In this document: in pieces, positions 1 through 7,706 of the stretch
How the letters are laid out: every line of letters starts with the position of its first letter
Position numbering within the stretch: position 1 is the stretch's first letter
NCBI GenBank assembly: GCA_036645955.1
Contig: JAVXND010000006.1
Location: forward strand, 10,355 to 74,354
DNA from: Limiplasma sp036645955
GTDB lineage: Bacteria; Bacillota; Clostridia; Christensenellales; Aristaeellaceae
Direction: 5' to 3'
DNA: 64,000 nucleotides
Translations under genes and position numbers: made by a program
The notes under the pieces: model-generated
The model's input: only the letters and a program-made list of their open reading frames with translations
What the model was told of the DNA's origin: nothing
Database searches by the model: none

Positions 1-601
1 AAAGCACTTTGTCACCCGCTTTGCCGCGCTTCACACATAAAAGCACCACAAAAATGCACAGGGCCACCAGTGCGGCAGGGACAAAAACCGCCCATGCCCA
101 TGCTTCATAATACGCATCATAGACCGCAAAGGGAAAGTGCGCAAATGCGGAGCCATCCTCCAAATAAGCGCCATAGCCCTGCCCTGAAAGGCCTTCCGCT
201 ATGCGAGATATGGCTATGAGCAATGCGGCGGCGGGGGAGAGCGCATCCATGAAGGGAAGGGCTTGAGCCTTTGAAAGCTTGGCGGCCAGCCATGCGGCAA
301 TCGCACAGCCGCTCACTGCGCCGTAGAGCATATAGGGACCCTCCCAAAAACGGAAAAAGGAACCGGCGGGCAGGTCATAAAGCGCATATTCAAACCTTGC
401 AAGGCAGTAAAACAAATGTGCAAAGAAGAAGCCGAAAAACAACGCAAGGGGAGCAAAAACAGCGCAGGCCTTTGCATTGATTCCCGCCTTGTGCGACCTG
501 TACAAGCCCAACCACAAACAAAGCCCTATGCCTACGATCCATAAAGCTTGGTGGGCATAAAGATTGATTTGGCCAACGGTCCCTATGATGACGGGCGACA
601 T
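1..601 (-). CDS. Lgt-like polytopic membrane protein (partial, C-terminus beyond window)
   Basis: The ATG (CAT at 599-601) follows the stop of the upstream gene after one base, so translation is probably coupled. The frame stays open for 200 codons to the window edge. The product is strongly hydrophobic with several membrane segments. It has a GPYMLYGAVSG stretch followed by LSPAAALLIAISRIAEGLSG, which resembles the central motifs of prolipoprotein diacylglyceryl transferase (Lgt transfers diacylglycerol from phosphatidylglycerol to the lipobox cysteine of prolipoproteins). The arginine of the usual GRIGNF motif is present (SRIAEG), but the motif asparagine is Glu, and Tyr stands where the usual H-G-G histidine would be. 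It may therefore be a divergent paralogue rather than the housekeeping enzyme. Family assignment is by eye only. Confidence 0.55.
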   Translation of the reverse strand, partial: MSPVIIGTVGQINLYAHQALWIVGIGLCLWLGLYRSHKAGINAKACAVFAPLALFFGFFFAHLFYCLARFEYALYDLPAGSFFRFWEGPYMLYGAVSGCAIAAWLAAKLSKAQALPFMDALSPAAALLIAISRIAEGLSGQGYGAYLEDGSAFAHFPFAVYDAYYEAWAWAVFVPAALVALCIFVVLLCVKRGKAGDKVL

Positions 602-602
602 G

Positions 603-1505
603 CTACTGCGCCCTCTTCCCAATGAGGTCTGAAGCGCTTGCAAAATAAATCAAATCACAAATATCGCGGCCGCTGGGGTTGGTGTGAAGCTGGGTTTGAA
701 GCAGGAGCACATGCGCGGAGCCTCCGCCATCCAAATTATAGGCGGTTTGCACCTCGGGCGTGCTTTTTAGAATGAATTTGGTAAAGGTATCAAAGGTAAG
801 GCCTTCCGTGGCATCGCTGGTGCCGTAGCAGAAATAAACGGCGTATTCAAGCGGCCCCAATTGCCCAATGGCCAAACGCATCATGGGGTAGCGGCCTTGA
901 TAGAGCGAAATGTTGAGCTTGTCAACGGGCTTCCCATTTTCAATGAGCGTGGGGCCGAAATTGAACGAATTGATGACTTTGTGGCCTGCCGCTTCAAGCT
1001 CTGCCACAGCGGCATGTACCGCTTCGCCGGTGGGGGCGGTCAGCGTGTGAAAATCCGCATTTTCGTCAATGAGGAGCACGTCGTGTATGCCATCGGCACG
1101 GTCGCGGTACAGGGTTCCCTGCCGCACCAAATAGCCAAAATCATTGTATTTGAAAAAGTCACCGTTCAGAGCCAATACGGCGCTTTTCTTTTTGGAAAGC
1201 AGTTTGACTTGAATGTACTCTTTTGTGTCATAGCGATCGCGTGTCATGGCGGTGCGAAGCTGGGAGGGGTCCGCAATTTTGATTCGCACCACAAAGCACT
1301 TGGTTTGGTTATAGACGAGGCGTTCGGTGGTTACGTGAATGGATTCGTCCTTGTATTCTTCCTTGCCAAGCAGGTTGGCTTTATCGACTTGATAACCGCC
1401 GCCTTGGTCAATGGGCAAGGGCTTGATTTCAGCCATTGCACCATTCCCTAACAAAAGAAAGCAAAGGGCAAGGGAAAGCAGGAAGCGGATTGGTTTGAAT
1501 GACAT
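603..1505 (-). CDS. Secreted phosphodiester glycosidase family protein (NAGPA-like), copy 1
   Basis: This is a 300-residue protein starting at the ATG 1505, which has GGAGGA nine bases upstream; a longer frame adds ten residues but lacks a ribosome site. It opens with a Sec signal peptide (KPIRFLLSLALCFLLLG, cleavage near GAMAE). The C-terminal part carries the family signature YNLDGGGSAHVLL and the preceding FGPTLIENGK block. The family (exemplified by the lysosomal mannose-6-phosphate uncovering enzyme NAGPA and bacterial exopolysaccharide-associated proteins) cleaves sugar phosphodiesters; the bacterial substrate is usually unknown. It is paralogous to the next gene upstream and sits in the same direction, with the Lgt-like gene directly downstream. 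Function beyond the domain is inference. Confidence 0.8.
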   Translation of the reverse strand: MSFKPIRFLLSLALCFLLLGNGAMAEIKPLPIDQGGGYQVDKANLLGKEEYKDESIHVTTERLVYNQTKCFVVRIKIADPSQLRTAMTRDRYDTKEYIQVKLLSKKKSAVLALNGDFFKYNDFGYLVRQGTLYRDRADGIHDVLLIDENADFHTLTAPTGEAVHAAVAELEAAGHKVINSFNFGPTLIENGKPVDKLNISLYQGRYPMMRLAIGQLGPLEYAVYFCYGTSDATEGLTFDTFTKFILKSTPEVQTAYNLDGGGSAHVLLLQTQLHTNPSGRDICDLIYFASASDLIGKRAQ

Positions 1506-1558
1506 CAATTTTCTTCCTCCGTTATTGGCATCCATATCATTGGGTGATGGGGGGATGG

Positions 1559-2488
1559 TTAATCCTCAATCCCCGTATAAGCGGGTACCTGCTCGGAGGT
1601 ACCTAATGAAATCAAACCAGATACGCTTCGTTCTTTTCGCACCAAACCCTTGGGGTTTGAAATTTGAAGCTTTTTGCCCATGAAAAGAATACAGCAGGTT
1701 TTACCGCCGTCTAGGTTAAAGGCTTGCTTTGCGCCAAGCTCAGCCATTTTTTCGGCCAGCCATTCAAGCGCCACGCCGCCGCTTTGCTTTACGCGCCCTT
1801 CCACCGATAGGATGATGTAGTGATTGGCGTCGATGATGCCAATGGCGGAACGAGGCTCCTTGATGCGAAAGTTCTTGGAAAGAAGCGGGTTGCACTGCCC
1901 GTCGCGCACAAGCCAAGGGCCAAAGCTGAGCACGGTATGCGCGCCCATTTCGATGTATTCCTCTGCAGTGTGCTCCTTGCTGTCAAACACCTGCATGGTG
2001 CCATCGGGGAAAAAGGCCGCCACATCCAATGTAGGCCATGACAGGTTGCCGTTTTTACGCGTTTTGTTTGAAATAACCTGACCATTTCGAACAATCACGC
2101 CAAGGGTTTGATGGTTGTACATGCGGTGTCCAAACTGATCGTCGTTAATGCCGAACACAGCCTTTTTTTCGCGCAAAAGGCGTTCAGCGTAGAAAAAGCC
2201 CTTGCCGGGGTTTTCCTCGTTTGCGGTTAAAAACTGGAGGGGGGATTGCGGCGAACAGCGCAGGTCTGCTTCATACCAGAGTATTTTATTTTCTTCATCC
2301 TGCTTGCGATTGATTTCAATTCGAACGCCCTGCGCTGTGTTTTCAAAAAACCAATAGCCATTTTCAAAATCTTCCGTGATGGTTTCCTCTGGTGCGGAAG
2401 GGGAAGCGGCTAATGCAGGTACGGAAAAATCAAGCAGGAAACACAGGGAAAACAGAATGGCCAGAAACCGAATGCTGTGCCGATGCAT
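1559..2488 (-). CDS. Secreted phosphodiester glycosidase family protein (NAGPA-like), copy 2
   Basis: The gene encodes 309 residues from the ATG at 2488, with GGAGG seven to eight bases upstream; the in-frame TTG five codons earlier overlaps that ribosome site and is rejected. A signal peptide (IRFLAILFSLCFLLDF, ending near ALAAS) precedes a domain with GVIVRNGQVISN, LSFGPWLVRDGQ and AFNLDGGKTCCILF. The last is the NLDGG signature of the NAGPA family. The domain order matches the following gene (603-1505), so the two are a tandem pair, probably cotranscribed from the promoter at 2552-2580. Cys-Cys after NLDGGKT is unusual next to the Ser-Ala of its neighbour. Substrate unknown. Confidence 0.8.
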   Translation of the reverse strand: MHRHSIRFLAILFSLCFLLDFSVPALAASPSAPEETITEDFENGYWFFENTAQGVRIEINRKQDEENKILWYEADLRCSPQSPLQFLTANEENPGKGFFYAERLLREKKAVFGINDDQFGHRMYNHQTLGVIVRNGQVISNKTRKNGNLSWPTLDVAAFFPDGTMQVFDSKEHTAEEYIEMGAHTVLSFGPWLVRDGQCNPLLSKNFRIKEPRSAIGIIDANHYIILSVEGRVKQSGGVALEWLAEKMAELGAKQAFNLDGGKTCCILFMGKKLQISNPKGLVRKERSVSGLISLGTSEQVPAYTGIED

Positions 2489-2551
2489 GGGCAAAACCTC
2501 CAATGAAATGGCTTGATATAGCCGTTTTTGGAGCGGCTATGTTGCATTTAC

Positions 2552-2580
2552 AGATTATCACGAAAAGGGGGGAAAGTCAA
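2552..2580 (-). promoter_or_regulatory. Sigma-A-type promoter for the glycosidase-family pair
   Basis: Read on the minus strand, TTGACT (2575-2580) is followed after 17 bases by TAATCT (2552-2557). The start codon at 2488 lies about 57 bases downstream of the expected transcript start. A small hairpin with AGCCG/CGGCT arms lies at about 2519-2538 in the leader. Confidence 0.55.
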
Positions 2581-2644
2581 TTCGTGACAGTATAAACGAC
2601 AAAGGAACCAAAAGGTGATACAGCCAATCTGCGCATTTTCGCTT

Positions 2645-2673
2645 TTGACTTTCCAATAAAGCAATGATATAAT
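2645..2673 (+). promoter_or_regulatory. Sigma-A-type promoter for the decarboxylase operon
   Basis: TTGACT (2645-2650), a 17-base spacer and a perfect TATAAT (2668-2673) precede the GTG start at 2726. This is one of the best consensus promoters in the window and suggests strong constitutive expression of the oadB operon. Confidence 0.75.
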
Positions 2674-2725
2674 GCTAAAGATATCTTGGGTGCAAGAAAA
2701 GCATACCTATTAAGGGGGAAATAAC

Positions 2726-3946
2726 GTGGATGTACTGGAAATCCTCAAAGAGCTGTTTGGGGGCGTTCTCTTCTTGGGAACGGTGGAAGGCTTAAAAACG
2801 CTCATCATGTTTATCGTTGCGGGTGTACTCATTTATCTTGCTATCAAAAAGGATTATGAACCCGCGCTCCTTCTGCCAATTGGTTTTGGCGCGATTCTGG
2901 CAAACCTTCCGCCTGTCATTGACGCAATTACGAAAATGCCTGCGGCAAGCGTGCTGGGTACCGAGGGCTTTCTGACGGTTCTGTTTAATTCCGGCATTAA
3001 AAATGAACTCTTCCCCATCTTGATTTTCATTGCCGTGGGCGCAATGATCGACTTCTCGCCCTTGCTCAAAGATCCCTCGATGATTTTCTTTGGCGCGGCG
3101 GCGCAGTTTGGTATTTTCGCGACCTTCCTGATTTCGCTGGTGTTGATCCCCATTGTACTGCCCGCAACCGCTGGCAACGATAGCTTGATCATCCGCTTGG
3201 CTTCTGCCATTGGCATCATCGGCGCGGCGGATGGCCCCACGACCCTGTATGTGGCCAATCACTTCAACTTGAAGGATTATATGGCACCCATCAGTGTAGC
3301 CGCCTATAGCTATATGGCGCTTGTGCCTGTGATTCAGCCTCCTGTGATTCGTGCCCTCACCACCAAAAAAGAGCGCATGATTCGCATGAACTACAACGAG
3401 GAACGCGCCTCTAAAACTGCACTGATTATTTTCCCCATTGTGGTCACCATTGTTTCGGGCATTATTGTGCCCATGAGCGCACCGCTGATTGGCAGCCTGA
3501 TGTTTGGTAACCTGATTCGCGAGTGCGGCGTACTGGAGCGCTTGAGCAAGACCGCACAAAACGAGCTGGCAAACCTGGTTACGATTTTGCTGGGTCTTAC
3601 CATTGGTTCTACCATGGTGGCGCAGAACTTCCTGCGCTTGGATACCTTGCTGATCATGGGCTTAGGCTTGTTCGCATTTGTGTTTGATACTGCGGGCGGC
3701 GTGCTGTTTGCAAAGCTGCTCAACGTTTTCCGCAAAAACAAAATCAACCCCATGGTGGGTGCGGCTGGTATTTCTGCCTTCCCCATGAGTGCGCGCGTCA
3801 TTCAAAAAATGGCCAAGGAAGAAGACCCCTACAACTTTATTCTCATGCAATCCATCAGCGCCAACGTATCGGGTCAGCTTGGCTCTATCGTTGCGGGTGG
3901 TATGGTCATTACGTTGGTGAGCATGATGCTGGGCGGCGCTTGGTAG
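2726..3946 (+). CDS. oadB: Sodium-translocating decarboxylase beta subunit (OadB/GcdB family)
   Basis: The 406-residue integral membrane protein matches the beta subunit of biotin-dependent Na+-pumping decarboxylases (oxaloacetate, glutaconyl-CoA or methylmalonyl-CoA). This subunit releases CO2 from carboxybiotin and exports Na+. The start is GTG with AAGGGGGAA six bases upstream. Visible family blocks are the N-terminal DYEPALLLPIGFGAILANLP, the central GIIGAADGPTTLY with the conserved Asp169 that corresponds to the Na+-binding aspartate of Klebsiella OadB, and a C-terminal QSISANVSGQLGSIVAGG. About nine to eleven membrane segments are evident. The substrate cannot be told from this subunit; no alpha (carboxyltransferase) or biotin carrier gene is in the window. 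Confidence 0.9.
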   Translation: MDVLEILKELFGGVLFLGTVEGLKTLIMFIVAGVLIYLAIKKDYEPALLLPIGFGAILANLPPVIDAITKMPAASVLGTEGFLTVLFNSGIKNELFPILIFIAVGAMIDFSPLLKDPSMIFFGAAAQFGIFATFLISLVLIPIVLPATAGNDSLIIRLASAIGIIGAADGPTTLYVANHFNLKDYMAPISVAAYSYMALVPVIQPPVIRALTTKKERMIRMNYNEERASKTALIIFPIVVTIVSGIIVPMSAPLIGSLMFGNLIRECGVLERLSKTAQNELANLVTILLGLTIGSTMVAQNFLRLDTLLIMGLGLFAFVFDTAGGVLFAKLLNVFRKNKINPMVGAAGISAFPMSARVIQKMAKEEDPYNFILMQSISANVSGQLGSIVAGGMVITLVSMMLGGAW

Positions 3947-3986
3947 AATTTTTGAATGGCTTGACGCTTAAATTGGAGGGATTGGG

Positions 3987-4193
3987 ATGTTGATGAATTG
4001 GATTATGGGCATGAGCGAGGCGGTAACGGCTACCGCTGCTCCTGCTGCGGTAAGCCCGCTTGTGGCTTTGCCGTTGTTTACAAAGGGCTTGATTACCACG
4101 GTCATCGGCCTGCTGGGCGTATTTATGGTGTTGGCACTGTTCTTTGTAACCATTAAATTGATGCAGAAAATCAAAACAAAGGGCGATGCATAA
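3987..4193 (+). CDS. Small OadG-like subunit of Na+ decarboxylase
   Basis: This 68-residue protein starts at an ATG with GGAGGG seven bases upstream, 40 bases after oadB. A single long hydrophobic helix (about residues 33-58, GLITTVIGLLGVFMVLALFF) is followed by a basic tail (MQKIKTKGDA). That architecture, and its place next to oadB, fit the gamma/delta-type subunit (OadG family), which anchors and stabilises the decarboxylase complex at the membrane. The short protein has little sequence signature, so the call rests on topology and context. An Ala/Val-rich N-terminus (TATAAPAAVSP) is typical of low-complexity linkers in this family. Confidence 0.7.
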   Translation: MLMNWIMGMSEAVTATAAPAAVSPLVALPLFTKGLITTVIGLLGVFMVLALFFVTIKLMQKIKTKGDA

Positions 4194-4195
4194 GC

Positions 4196-4681
4196 ATGTA
4201 TATGCAGGATGAATTTTCTGAGTTGAAGAGCAAGCTTGCCCGCCGTTGGTGGATTGTGAGCTTGCCTACCGCAATTGCTTTGATTGCCGCGATTGTTTTG
4301 TTCGTGATCGGTCAAAACAACCGCAGTGAGCATATGTGGATGGTGACCGCGGCGCTTACGGTGCTTAGCGGCGGATGCTTTGCATTCTTCTATGGCGTGT
4401 ATGTACGGCCTGTGCGCTTGTATACAAGGCATGTGAGCTATATGCTCAACGGCCGCAAGAGAGAAACCACGGGCGTGTTCAAAACCTTCGCTGATGAAAT
4501 GAGCGATAAAGAAGGCATTGAATGCTATGCATTGCTGCTCAACATTGGCCAAACCGATGCGGAGGAGGATGACCGTTTGTTTTACTACGATGCACACAAG
4601 CCCAAGCCGTCCTTTCCGCTTGGCACGCTTGTGACGGTTTTGAGCAATGATCGGATGGTTGCGGACATGCAAGCCGCGTAA
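4196..4681 (+). CDS. Conserved-looking two-TM protein of the decarboxylase operon, function unknown
   Basis: I do not recognise a characterised family. The 161-residue product begins two bases after the stop of the OadG-like gene, with AAAGGGCG upstream, so it is cotranslated with it. Two hydrophobic helices (about residues 20-40 and 48-68) are separated by a short loop; the remaining 90 residues are soluble and presumably cytoplasmic, ending in a small beta-rich segment (FPLGTLVTVLSNDRMVADM). Its placement between oadB/oadG and the Usp gene suggests an accessory role in the decarboxylase complex, but this is only context. Confidence 0.75.
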   Translation: MYMQDEFSELKSKLARRWWIVSLPTAIALIAAIVLFVIGQNNRSEHMWMVTAALTVLSGGCFAFFYGVYVRPVRLYTRHVSYMLNGRKRETTGVFKTFADEMSDKEGIECYALLLNIGQTDAEEDDRLFYYDAHKPKPSFPLGTLVTVLSNDRMVADMQAA

Positions 4682-4701
4682 CGGGAGGAATGAGAGCCAC
4701 C

Positions 4702-5094
4702 ATGAACAAACCAACACCCATTCTTGTGCTGGTAACGTTACAGCGTGCTTGTGCACGGCTGATTCGCAAGGGTGCGGATATGGCCATGAGCAAAGGCTGT
4801 CCATTGCTTGTGCTTCATATTGCAAGCAAAGTGCAAAAGAGCGCGGGGGAACCTGGCATTGATGCACAAACACTGGATTATCTTTATGCGCTTTCCAGCG
4901 AGGCGGGTGCGGAAATGTGTGTGCTCACCTCGGATGTACCTGTAACAGCCATTGCAAACTATGCGCAGGAAAATGGCGTAAAGCAAGTGGTGCTAGGCGA
5001 TGGCGAGCGTGCTTGCGGTATTGCTGAAACACTGAGCCGATTACTGCCTGGTGTGCAGGTGTTGATTGTTCGAGAGGTTGACCTCACGGCTTGA
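4702..5094 (+). CDS. Universal stress protein (UspA-fold) domain protein
   Basis: The 130-residue product has the alternating beta/alpha pattern of a single Usp domain: PILVLVTLQR at the N-terminus, CPLLVLHIAS, a central AEMCVLTSDVPVTAIANYAQ and the C-terminal KQVVLGDG with VQVLIVRE. Usp domains bind ATP or act as small regulatory modules; the similar domain in KdpD senses nucleotide or ions. The start is ambiguous: an ATG at 4690 is one base from the GGGAGG site, while the ATG at 4702 is 13 bases from it and gives a better N-terminus. It closes the oadB operon and is followed by a strong hairpin terminator. Role in Na+ decarboxylase regulation is speculation. Confidence 0.65.
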   Translation: MNKPTPILVLVTLQRACARLIRKGADMAMSKGCPLLVLHIASKVQKSAGEPGIDAQTLDYLYALSSEAGAEMCVLTSDVPVTAIANYAQENGVKQVVLGDGERACGIAETLSRLLPGVQVLIVREVDLTA

Positions 5095-5109
5095 ACAAAT
5101 GAAAAAAAG

Positions 5110-5152
5110 AAACGCCCTGTGATTGCGGATTCAATGCAATCACAGGGCGTTT
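5110..5152. terminator. Bidirectional intrinsic terminator
   Basis: A perfect 16-bp inverted repeat (5110-5125 and 5137-5152) with an 11-base loop lies between the convergent Usp and hemolysin III genes. On the minus strand the stem is followed by TCTTTTTTTC; on the plus strand by a shorter TTTGTT run. Confidence 0.85.
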
Positions 5153-5154
5153 GT

Positions 5155-5838
5155 TCATAAAACATACTGGTAAATGGATAGGAAGTGAAGCATACTGCCA
5201 ATCAAACAAAAAAAGTGAAAAATGGAATGAAAGTATTTTCGTTTGGAGCCGATGGCGTATAAAATAGCGCCCACCGTGTAGGCAATTCCACCCCAGATCA
5301 GCAGGGTTACACCAGCGGGGGCCATGGCGGCGCTGAGCGGGCGAATGGCAAAAACAATGGCCCAGCCCATGGCTAAATAACAAAAAACAGATACCACCGC
5401 ATATTTACGCAGGTTGACGGCGTTGAGGGTGACCCCCAGTGCGGCCGCCGCCCAAATCACGGTAAATAACAGCCAACCCACAGAGCCCTGTAGGGTTACA
5501 AGCGTGTAGGGGGTATAGGTGCCTGCAATCAGCAAAAAAATGGTGCAGTGATCCAGCACACGAAATACGCGCTTGGCCTTGTTGATTTTGAGGGCATGGT
5601 AGAGCGTGGAAACCGTGTAAAGCAAGATGAGGGTTGAGCCAAAAACGCAAGCACCTGCGATGGAGGCCGCTCCGCGCCCGCCTGATATGGCACGCACAAG
5701 GCATAAGACAAGCGCCGCAACGCCAAAAAGAGCACCCACGCCATGGGAAATGGCGTTGATTAGCTCCTCGCACAGCGTGTATTTAGGGATGGAAATGCGG
5801 GGGACTGGTTTTTGGTTTGTTTCTTGGGATTTGCTCAA
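5155..5838 (-). CDS. Hemolysin III / PAQR family membrane protein
   Basis: The 227-residue protein shows seven hydrophobic segments and the family motifs: ELINAISHGVGALFG near the N-terminus, LYTVSTLYHAL, VLDHCTIFLLIAGTYTPY and the C-terminal HSIFHFFCLIGSMLHFLSI. The His and Asp residues of S-H-G, D-H-C and H-x3-H form the metal site known in PAQR receptors. Bacterial members (YqfA/YplQ) are of uncertain function and influence membrane homeostasis. I place the start at the TTG 5838, ten bases from GGAGG (5850-5854); an ATG 18 bases earlier overlaps this ribosome site, and longer frames have none. It ends against the shared terminator. Confidence 0.85.
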   Translation of the reverse strand: MSKSQETNQKPVPRISIPKYTLCEELINAISHGVGALFGVAALVLCLVRAISGGRGAASIAGACVFGSTLILLYTVSTLYHALKINKAKRVFRVLDHCTIFLLIAGTYTPYTLVTLQGSVGWLLFTVIWAAAALGVTLNAVNLRKYAVVSVFCYLAMGWAIVFAIRPLSAAMAPAGVTLLIWGGIAYTVGAILYAIGSKRKYFHSIFHFFCLIGSMLHFLSIYQYVL

Positions 5839-5998
5839 ATGCAAGCCCACCTCCATTCGTTTCTCATGATAGCGTCGGAACGGATGAATGTCAAGTTGAC
5901 TGTGAAATTTGCCCATGCTTTCCGCGTTGCAACTGCAACATACATTGAAAAAGAGGGGCGGTATGATGAATGCGAAATCAGCAAGGGAGGATTGAACC

Positions 5999-6697
5999 AT
6001 GATTCGAAAAATCATTCACATAAATGAGGACAAATGCAATGGGTGCGGGCTTTGCGCATCTGCCTGCCACGAGGGTGCCATCGGCATGCTGGGCGGCAAA
6101 GCAAAGCTCCTGCGCGAGGATTATTGTGATGGACTAGGCAACTGCTTGCCTGTGTGCCCCACGGGTGCCATTACCTTTGAGGAGCGTGAGGCGGAGGCTT
6201 TTAACGAAGCTGCCGTAAAACAAAGCAAAGAAGCTCTGCCGATGCCCTGCGGCTGTCCGGGCAATTTTGCCAGAACGCTGGAGCATAGGCCAAAAGCGGC
6301 TGTGAAAGCACAGCCATGCGCAGGGGTGCAAGCCCCTTCCCAGCTGAAGCAGTGGCCGGTACAAATCAAGCTTGCCCCCCTCAAAGCGCCCTATTACGAG
6401 GATGCTGAGCTGCTTGTGGCGGCTGATTGCACAGCGTATGCTTACGGTGCGTTTCATGAGGATTTTATGCGCGGACAGGTTACACTGATTGGCTGTCCCA
6501 AGCTGGATGAAGGGGATTACAGTGAAAAGCTAACCGAAATTTTGAGGGCAAACGCCATCAAATCGGTCACGGTGGTGCGCATGGAGGTGCCTTGCTGCGG
6601 CGGCATTGAAAAAGCCGTGAAAACAGCCTTGAGCCGTTGCGGCAAACAAATTCCCCTTCGGGTTGCGGTGCTGTCAACGGACGCACGGGTTCTATAA
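5999..6697 (+). CDS. 4Fe-4S dicluster ferredoxin-like protein
   Basis: This 232-residue protein starts at an ATG with GGGAGGATTG upstream. The N-terminal 60 residues carry two bacterial ferredoxin cluster motifs, CNGCGLCASACHEG and a second one, CDGLGNCLPVCPTGA, in which the first spacing is longer than usual. The rest contains CGCPG and a Cys-Cys pair (EVPCCGGIEKA) near the C-terminus that could bind another cofactor. Proteins of this kind occur widely in anaerobes as electron-transfer or redox-sensing partners, mostly uncharacterised. It is a single-gene unit, divergent from hemolysin III and followed by a hairpin. Confidence 0.85.
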   Translation: MIRKIIHINEDKCNGCGLCASACHEGAIGMLGGKAKLLREDYCDGLGNCLPVCPTGAITFEEREAEAFNEAAVKQSKEALPMPCGCPGNFARTLEHRPKAAVKAQPCAGVQAPSQLKQWPVQIKLAPLKAPYYEDAELLVAADCTAYAYGAFHEDFMRGQVTLIGCPKLDEGDYSEKLTEILRANAIKSVTVVRMEVPCCGGIEKAVKTALSRCGKQIPLRVAVLSTDARVL

Positions 6698-6705
6698 TGG
6701 CTTGC

Positions 6706-6738
6706 AAAGGCAGGACGATGCTTCTATCGTCCTGCTTT
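6706..6738. terminator. Intrinsic terminator between convergent genes
   Basis: The 10-bp arms GCAGGACGAT (6710-6719) and ATCGTCCTGC (6726-6735) form a stem extended by AAA/TTT. It serves the ferredoxin-like gene. The stop codon of the convergent GNAT gene (6724) lies inside it. Confidence 0.7.
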
Positions 6739-7485
6739 AAGGATTCGCTTTAGATTTTCCACATCCAACAGCAAATTGACGGTTTCAAAATTCCCTTGAT
6801 AAAACACGGCCCAGTTGTTAAAAACACAGGGCAGGGCTTTTGCTGTTTGCAGGCTGTCTACTTCATGAAGGCATAGCGCAACGCCATTTTCCTTACAATA
6901 CTGCTCAACCTTTTCAATGCTTTGACAGATGTAGGGGCATTGCATATCGTAATAAATGGTCAGCTCTTGGCGCTGTATTTTTTCCTCTTTCGCACTTTGA
7001 GTGAATTTTGGGGCTGTACCGTCAAAAGAAAGGGCCAGCAGCTCATAGCCGCTCTTCGTGGTATCGACCACCTCAAAGCCAAAGCTTTTTGCAAAGGCTT
7101 GGTCGCTAAGCCATGCCCTTTGCTTTATTGCGCCCAGCATGCAAACGCCAGATTTACCCATGGCCTTTGCTTCCTCAAGGCAAGACTCCATCAGCGCTTT
7201 GCCGTAGCCCTTTCCCTTATATGGGGCGGTAACCCATAGGCAGTAAATGTACATATAGTTGCTGCCATTGATGGGAACCCAAGCGGTTTCCAGAGGCGCA
7301 TATTCGATGAAAACACAGCCCTTTGCATCCAGCTTCCTAAAAACATGCCCTTCCTTGAGCCGCGCGGCAAGCCATTGCCGCTTTGCCTCCACGCCCATAT
7401 GGGGCTTTTTACTGCGAATAATGCAGCATAAGTGTTCACTTGCAAGGTTTTCCGATGTTACATTGATCAAACGAGTCGGTTCCAT
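6724..7485 (-). CDS. GNAT N-acetyltransferase with C-terminal YoaP-like domain, copy 1
   Basis: The 253-residue protein has a GNAT fold in residues about 1-150, including the acetyl-CoA binding segment VTAPYKGKGYGKALMESC. A C-terminal YoaP-type domain (about 170-250) opens with TIYYDMQCPYICQSIEKVEQ. The latter looks thioredoxin-like, with a single Cys-Pro at the active-site position and a second Cys three residues on (CPYIC). B. subtilis YoaP has the same two-part layout; its substrate is unknown. A paralogue with the same architecture lies at 53045-53833. It is a single-gene unit with its own promoter at 7531-7559. Confidence 0.85.
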   Translation of the reverse strand: MEPTRLINVTSENLASEHLCCIIRSKKPHMGVEAKRQWLAARLKEGHVFRKLDAKGCVFIEYAPLETAWVPINGSNYMYIYCLWVTAPYKGKGYGKALMESCLEEAKAMGKSGVCMLGAIKQRAWLSDQAFAKSFGFEVVDTTKSGYELLALSFDGTAPKFTQSAKEEKIQRQELTIYYDMQCPYICQSIEKVEQYCKENGVALCLHEVDSLQTAKALPCVFNNWAVFYQGNFETVNLLLDVENLKRILKAGR

Positions 7486-7530
7486 TTGACGGCCTCACAA
7501 TCGTAATGCGTTGATGGTGATATCGGTCAT

Positions 7531-7559
7531 ATTTTATCATTTAGGTTACGATATGGCAA
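7531..7559 (-). promoter_or_regulatory. Sigma-A-type promoter of the GNAT/YoaP gene
   Basis: On the minus strand TTGCCA (7554-7559), 17 bases and TAAAAT (7531-7536) precede the start codon at 7485 by a plausible leader of about 40 bases. Confidence 0.6.
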
Positions 7560-7655
7560 TGTTTCTTGAACGATAGATGTTTGTTTGCCAAATGCCCACC
7601 GAGCGAACACCGTTGCTTAATCGTTGCACCCTTGACAAATGCCGCACGCTAAACA

Positions 7656-7696
7656 CAAACAGGATGCCAGGCCTAACCGCCTCAGCATCCTGTTTG
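7656..7696 (-). terminator. Hairpin at the end of the GH2 operon
   Basis: The inverted repeat CAAACAGGATGC (7656-7667) / GCATCCTGTTTG (7685-7696) lies just past the stop of the beta-galactosidase gene. The following minus-strand tract (TGTTT) is only moderately T-rich, so termination strength is uncertain. Confidence 0.5.
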
Positions 7697-7706
7697 CGCC
7701 AACCCC

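Noticed and set aside
2792..3559. 255-codon minus-strand frame opposite oadB, rich in His, Asn and Gln.
   Set aside because: Composition is that of an antisense membrane-protein gene; no start signals.
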